The notes beneath the pieces were generated by a model. The model did not search any database. It was not told the origin of the DNA and saw only the letters and a program-made list of their open reading frames with translations. This document shows, one piece after another, positions 59,601-64,000 of a stretch of DNA of 64,000 nucleotides (position 1 is its first letter; each line of letters starts with the position of its first letter). Origin of the DNA: Cristatella mucedo (taxonomy: Eukaryota; Bryozoa; Phylactolaemata; Cristatellidae); assembly GCA_009760855.2 (NCBI GenBank), contig WPIO01000001.1:22430001-22494000 (forward strand), written 5' to 3'. A program made the position numbers and the translations under genes.

Positions 59601-62600
59601 AATCTCTCGAACTTAGTGGTCATCAGACCTGTTATAAATCCAGCGGCCCAACTTAATGCTTGTCTTAGGAATCCTCGTTCAATATGAATAAACCTCTAGT
59701 AATAGGCGGCCCTATTTCTGAAAATGGTCTCGACCTGCTCGCTTGACTGAAACTTGGCTAAAATCGGTAAACTGCCCACCAATTAAAGACACTGCCTCGA
59801 CTGGTTTCTCACCCTTTTACACCCCTAGATAGATCAAAACTGGAGGTGGAGTTGCTATTATCGTGCACTCGAAATTCAATTTCAAGCCATTTGCAGTACC
59901 CTCGAAGCAGTCTTTTGAATCGATTGTCTGGATTTCACCGGATAACAAGCTACCGATGGCTGCAGTAGTCTATCGCCCACCAGGTACCAAATCCTCCTTA
60001 ATCTCACATTTCTCAGATCTCATTTCGTTTCTGGGTGCAAGAAATCGGTCCTTCCTCGTAATGGATGATTTCAATATTCATCTTTGATAACTTATTTGAC
60101 ATTTTCAGCACTGAATTTCGTGCATTGATTGACTCATTGTCTCTTGTGGCTTATGTGCATGGCCTGGCTCACATCAAGGGTCACACACTCAACCAAATTT
60201 TCTCATACAACCACTTGGTCATCCCCAATTATTTCCAAATCCTGCTTATCTGATCACATGCAGATCTCATTCAGTCTAAAATGTGTGCCCCCTCCTTTAA
60301 AATTAGCTGTGAATTGCAAAAACTCAAGACCGTTGATATCGATGCTGTCGGTGCAAGAATATCTGCCTTGCCTCTGCTGCTCAGTCCCCCTTCCGACCTA
60401 TCATCATTGGTAGATTGCTACAACGGGAAGCTGACATGCTCAAACAGCTTACACCCCCGACTAAGTACACTGTGCACCCTAGCCCAGTCAGCCTATGGTT
60501 TACCACAGACATTAAATTAGCTAGGTCTGCTAAGCTGACCGGCTGTCCATCGACAGTCATACCAGGACTACTGTAGGTCATACCAATCGATCCTGGCAAA
60601 GGCCAAGCCTAACTTCTATAAAAACATTGTTGAATCACAGATGCACAATCCAAAAGTGCTGATGTCGACGATCAACCGTCTCCTCAAATGCTCACAGGTT
60701 AGCTCCTTACCTAATGTCCCCTGTGATAATCCAGCTGATGGCTTCTCTGGCTTCTTTGTCCAGAAGATAGACAAGATCATGGAGTCCATCCTTAGGATTG
60801 AAGCAAACCCTAGAATGCTGTCCTTCGATTCCTTGCAGCACCTCAATGTCTACATTCAAGCAGGTCACTAGTGACCTCGTCCTTAGGTTCACATCCCAAT
60901 AAAAAAAGACAAGTAGTCCTTTGGCCCATATTCCCACTGATCTATTTCTATGATGCATTGATCTGCTGCTGCCATGCATTACTAACCATTAGCATCAGGT
61001 CATGTCCCAGCACCTTTCAAAAAACTGTAGTCAGGCCACTACTCAAGAAAGTGACACTAGACCATATATAAATAAAAAAAGCCTAGCTGCTTAAACAGCC
61101 TCTTTTTGTATAGCGACAGAAGAGCCTTTACAGCTATCACCACCGCTTGCAGTGGCGATATAGGATCGCCCACCACAGGAATCAAACCCACGACCTCGAG
61201 ACGTCGGTCATGAAAGCAACCACTTTACCTAGTGTGCCATCACGGCTCACCAAGAGAACTTGAGCAACTACCGCCCAGTCTCAATTCTACCATTTCTATC
61301 AAAGACACTGGAACCAGTCGTGGCAGACCAGCTGAACTCATATATCGAAACTTCGAACCTTACTAATAAGTTCCAGTCTGTTTTTAAAGCTAATCACTCC
61401 ACAGAGTCAGTATTGCTTCGGGTGTACGAGGACCTACTCAGTATTGCAGACATGGGTAGAGTATATCTGCTTGTTTTGCTCGATCTTTCGGCAGCATTTG
61501 ATACTATCGATCACCAAATCATTCTTGATCCCATTTCATTTCGCCTGGACACTGCTGACACTGCTCTGCAATGATTCAGGTCCGATCTCAGTGGGACTAT
61601 CCAGAGTATAGATGTGAATGGACAAAGATCATCCGAGGCACCTCTGAAATATGGGGTATCTCTGGGCTCCGTGCTTGTCCCGGTTCTTTTCACGGTATAT
61701 ACTATCCCTCTTGCCGACGTGATTACCAAGCACAGCCTAGGCTTTCACTTCTATGCAGATGACACTCAGTTGCACCTTTGGTTTGATCCCTCCCAGTCTT
61801 CGAGCACCTCAAATTCTCTCAACATCCTTTCCGCATATATTGATAACATCCGCAGATGGATGATAGAAAATTTTCTTAAATTGAATGATGATAGAACTAA
61901 CTTAGTAGCTATGGGCAAACCAAGTGCAATACAGAAATTGGAAAGGCTGACGCTCGAAATCGGCGCTGCCAACATATCTCCTGTTGAATCTGCATGAAAT
62001 CTAGCTGTTATGTTCCAAAGTGACCTTTCGTTAGACGACCACATAAGCTCCACAATCAAGTCTGCCTACTTTCAGCTACATAACATTGCTAAAATTCGGG
62101 CTTGTTTAGACAGGGAAACCACATCTAAGTTGGTCCATGCATTTGTGACATCCAGTCTTGACTTCTGTAACTCACTGTTTGCTGGTCTACCGGCCTATGC
62201 AATCAGGCGCTTACAGCTGGTACAAAACTCTGCAGCTATCCATCCCCACTCCCCATCAGGCTAAGCATTGCACACACCTGCTTTTCGGAATCTAACTGTT
62301 TACCTATACCTGGTACAGACCTCAGATCTTTTGGAGATCATGCCTTTAGTTCGTATGCTCCCAAAGCCTGGAACTCACTCCCGACTTTCATCACAACATC
62401 CCCCGACTTGACCACATTGAAAAAGAACTTGAAAACGTACCTATTTGTGACAGCATTTAGTGGGTCCCTCTGATTAATCCTTTATGAGCTTATGCGTGCT
62501 GACTCTGTGCATTCTGGCACTAACCACAGTTGCATGCTGACCCAGTGCATGTCACCCCTAACCATGTTATTCTTATCGTTTATCGAGCATGCTACCTCTA

Positions 62601-62695
62601 CCGATCCGATCGTGTTTCCTTTGCAGTAAATGTAAAGTGCCTAGAAAGAGATTGAGTTCTCTGAGGGAGCTTTATCAAGTGCGTTATTACCCTTA
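59600..62695 (+). mobile_element. Nearly full-length but disrupted CR1/L2-type LINE
   Basis: Endonuclease traces: LNACLRNPRSI (59655-59685), TGGGVAIIVHSK (59841-59875), YRPPGT (59970), VMDDFNIHL (60058-60085). Reverse transcriptase: SNYRPVSILPFLSKTLE (61263-61313), LDLSAAFDTIDHQIIL (61477-61525), FYADDTQLHL (61750-61780) with the catalytic YADD intact, and MGKPSAIQ. The 3' part matches the 52-kb copy but lacks about 150 bases after the LQLVQNSAA codons (62236), where the DLHWLP region should be. It has stops, frameshifts and a SINE inserted at 61066-61252. The stem-loop and tail are at 62628-62690. It is dead as a source but is the best reference for the family. Confidence 0.92.
61066..61252 (-). 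mobile_element. tRNA-derived SINE (family with internal hairpin), copy 3, nested in LINE
   Basis: On plus, an A-rich AATAAAAAAAGCCTAGCTGC and TCTTTTTGTATAGCGACAG lead to the hairpin ATCACCACCGC / GTGGCGAT, the B-box complement GGAATCAAACCC and the A-box complement TTACCTAGTGTGCC, ending at CGGCTCACC. It splits the reverse-transcriptase frame between KKVTLDH and NLSNYRPVS. It must therefore have inserted after the LINE. A clear target-site duplication is not visible. Confidence 0.9.
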
Positions 62696-62859
62696 TGAGA
62701 CTAGCACGGATGGTTAATGGTGGAGGGCACATAATACTCAGCCATGCTTGGCAGAAAAGTTGGACTGCATAATCCAGATCGTAACGAAATCGCAGACTTA
62801 GCATAGAAGAAACAAAACAAAGCTCATTCATGTAAGCCTTCGATATTTCACTTTCATCG

Positions 62860-63474
62860 GAGGAACATTGCCAAAACTAGAGCCTGCTTAGACAAGAACG
62901 CGACAGCCAAACTAGTTGTTACGTTTGTGACATCGCAAATAGATACTAGGAATTACCTCTATTTAGGACTTCTGGCCTTTGCCCTTCCTTAATGGTCTGC
63001 AACTGGTGTGGAGAAACTCAGTGCCACGTCTGACATGAGGCCGACGATATAGCTGTGAGATCACACCATTTCTGTCTGAGCTTCACTAGCTCTAAAACAA
63101 GCCTAGAATCAATGCCAATATCTTGTCTGTGGCTTGCATGTCACGTCATTCGCTTGTACCAGCATATCTATACTTTCTTTTCCAGTGTGCTCTTGCAACA
63201 CCCGCTCCTCTGCTTATTATCAGCTCACTGCTTCTCCCATCAAATTGAAACCTATAGGGCCTATAGTTTGCAGACACCGAAAGCCCAGAACTTGCTTCCG
63301 ACTTGTGTTACCAACTGCCATGCACTTGCTGCCTTTAAGTCTCAGTTAAAGAGGCATTTGTTCCACTTAACTTTACAAGCACCTCAGTAAACATGTTTTT
63401 TTTTTGATCCCGCGTGCTTTCAGTGAGTATGATTGAGCACGATGCAAAGCATGTTAGTAACCAGCTGCCCCAAA
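62860..63474 (+). mobile_element. Decayed LINE reverse-transcriptase fragment, left part
   Basis: The plus strand encodes AKTRACLDKNATAKLVVTFV (about 62871-62930), equivalent to AKIRACLDKDTTSKLVHAFV of the 52-kb copy. Near 63270-63370 it encodes PKAQNLLPTCVTNCHALAAF and LKRHLFHL, the frame end. The element is interrupted by the inverted-repeat insertion at 63475 and resumes at 63780. Confidence 0.7.
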
Positions 63475-63779
63475 CAGTGGCAGAGCCAGAGGGGGGCAGG
63501 AGAGCATTTGCCCCCCCCCCAACGGCAGGGCAGCTACCCGGTCTGCCCCTATTTCTACCATCACCGACCATCACACACACGACAAAATTACGCCTTAGTT
63601 CCACTCAATGAGCTACCCCTGCCCCGAGTTCGTGTCAAATAAACACTATGAATTTGCGCTACAGTTTTTCATTTATTAATGGTATAGCTCCGTCTACAGG
63701 AGCATTTTGCTGGTCTTGCCACATACATTAAATTTTGCAAGTCTTGCCCCTCTAGATGAAAATACTGGCTCTGCCACTA
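63475..63779. mobile_element. Short inverted-repeat element (hAT-like MITE candidate)
   Basis: The 15-base left end CAGTGGCAGAGCCAG (63475-63489) is matched in inverted orientation by CTGGCTCTGCCACTA (63765-63779), 14 of 15 positions. The 305-base element has no transposase. CAGTGGC/CAGNGG-type ends are typical of non-autonomous hAT elements. An 8-bp target duplication is not obvious. It splits a LINE remnant, which supports its being an insertion. Confidence 0.75.
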
Positions 63780-63980
63780 GCCTAGAATGTCTTCTTGTGC
63801 GCTTTTGAATATTGGTGATTGCATGTTAGTTATTTGCTTTTGCATGCGTGTCTAAGCATGATATCTTGGTTATTGGTTCCCCTGCAACAAGTTGTAAAGC
63901 GCCTGGATAGAGATTTAGTTATCTTTGGTGCTGTACATACTGTCACAATGTAAACAGATTAATTATTATTATTATTCTGC
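63780..63980 (+). mobile_element. Decayed LINE 3' end, right part
   Basis: Resumes after the MITE with CTTTTGCATGCGTGTCTAAG and the terminal stem-loop GTAAAGCGCCTGGATAGAGA (63893-63912), followed by (ATT)n at 63962-63975. It lies in the order expected for the continuation of the 62.9-63.5 kb fragment. Confidence 0.75.
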
Positions 63981-64000
63981 TGCAAACCGTACTAACTGGC

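Overview
The window reads as nuclear DNA of an animal, most likely an invertebrate. Evidence: a spliced gene with canonical GT-AG introns, CR1/L2-clade non-LTR retrotransposons with (ATT)n tails, tRNA-derived SINEs, very abundant simple-sequence DNA and separate CpG-rich blocks. I cannot name the species or phylum. Nothing points to a prokaryote.

Layout. Positions 1-8.8 kb are GC- and CpG-rich blocks separated by long (AG)n tracts and one (AG)/(AT)/(GATA) composite; no gene is recognised. Positions 8.8-18.5 kb hold a large (CAGA)/(AGACC) mosaic, a 0.58-kb purine-only block, LINE remnants and a (GAGCAG)n satellite. Positions 18.5-24 kb are mostly plain AT-richer DNA. Positions 24.0-26.2 kb form a second isolated CpG-rich block, possibly a promoter or first exon. 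Positions 26-42 kb are intergenic or intronic DNA with decayed LINEs and SINEs and one anonymous exon-like segment at 37.3 kb. At 42.4-43.6 kb lies a decayed copy of a multicopy invertebrate protein gene.

The one securely recognised cellular gene is on the minus strand. Four exons between 54719 and 44781 encode the C-terminal ~131 residues of glucosamine-6-phosphate N-acetyltransferase (GNPNAT1/GNA1), the UDP-GlcNAc pathway enzyme. Splice sites and phases fit throughout. The exon(s) for the first ~50 residues were not found and may lie beyond 64 kb. Introns and upstream flank carry retrotransposons, including a 5'-truncated LINE with an open 278-codon frame (51.7-52.8 kb) and a nearly full-length but broken LINE (59.6-62.7 kb) with a SINE nested in its reverse transcriptase. 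The right edge has a LINE remnant interrupted by a short inverted-repeat element with hAT-like ends.

The most interesting structure is the repeat ecology. One LINE 3' end, a conserved stem-loop followed by ATT repeats, recurs about a dozen times in decayed copies and also forms the tail of a tRNA-headed SINE. A second 3'-end family ends in (CATTA)n or (TGTA)n. A SINE family with a conserved internal hairpin occurs three times. No CRISPR, operon, phage or other prokaryotic system is present, and I did not find a convincing new biochemical system.
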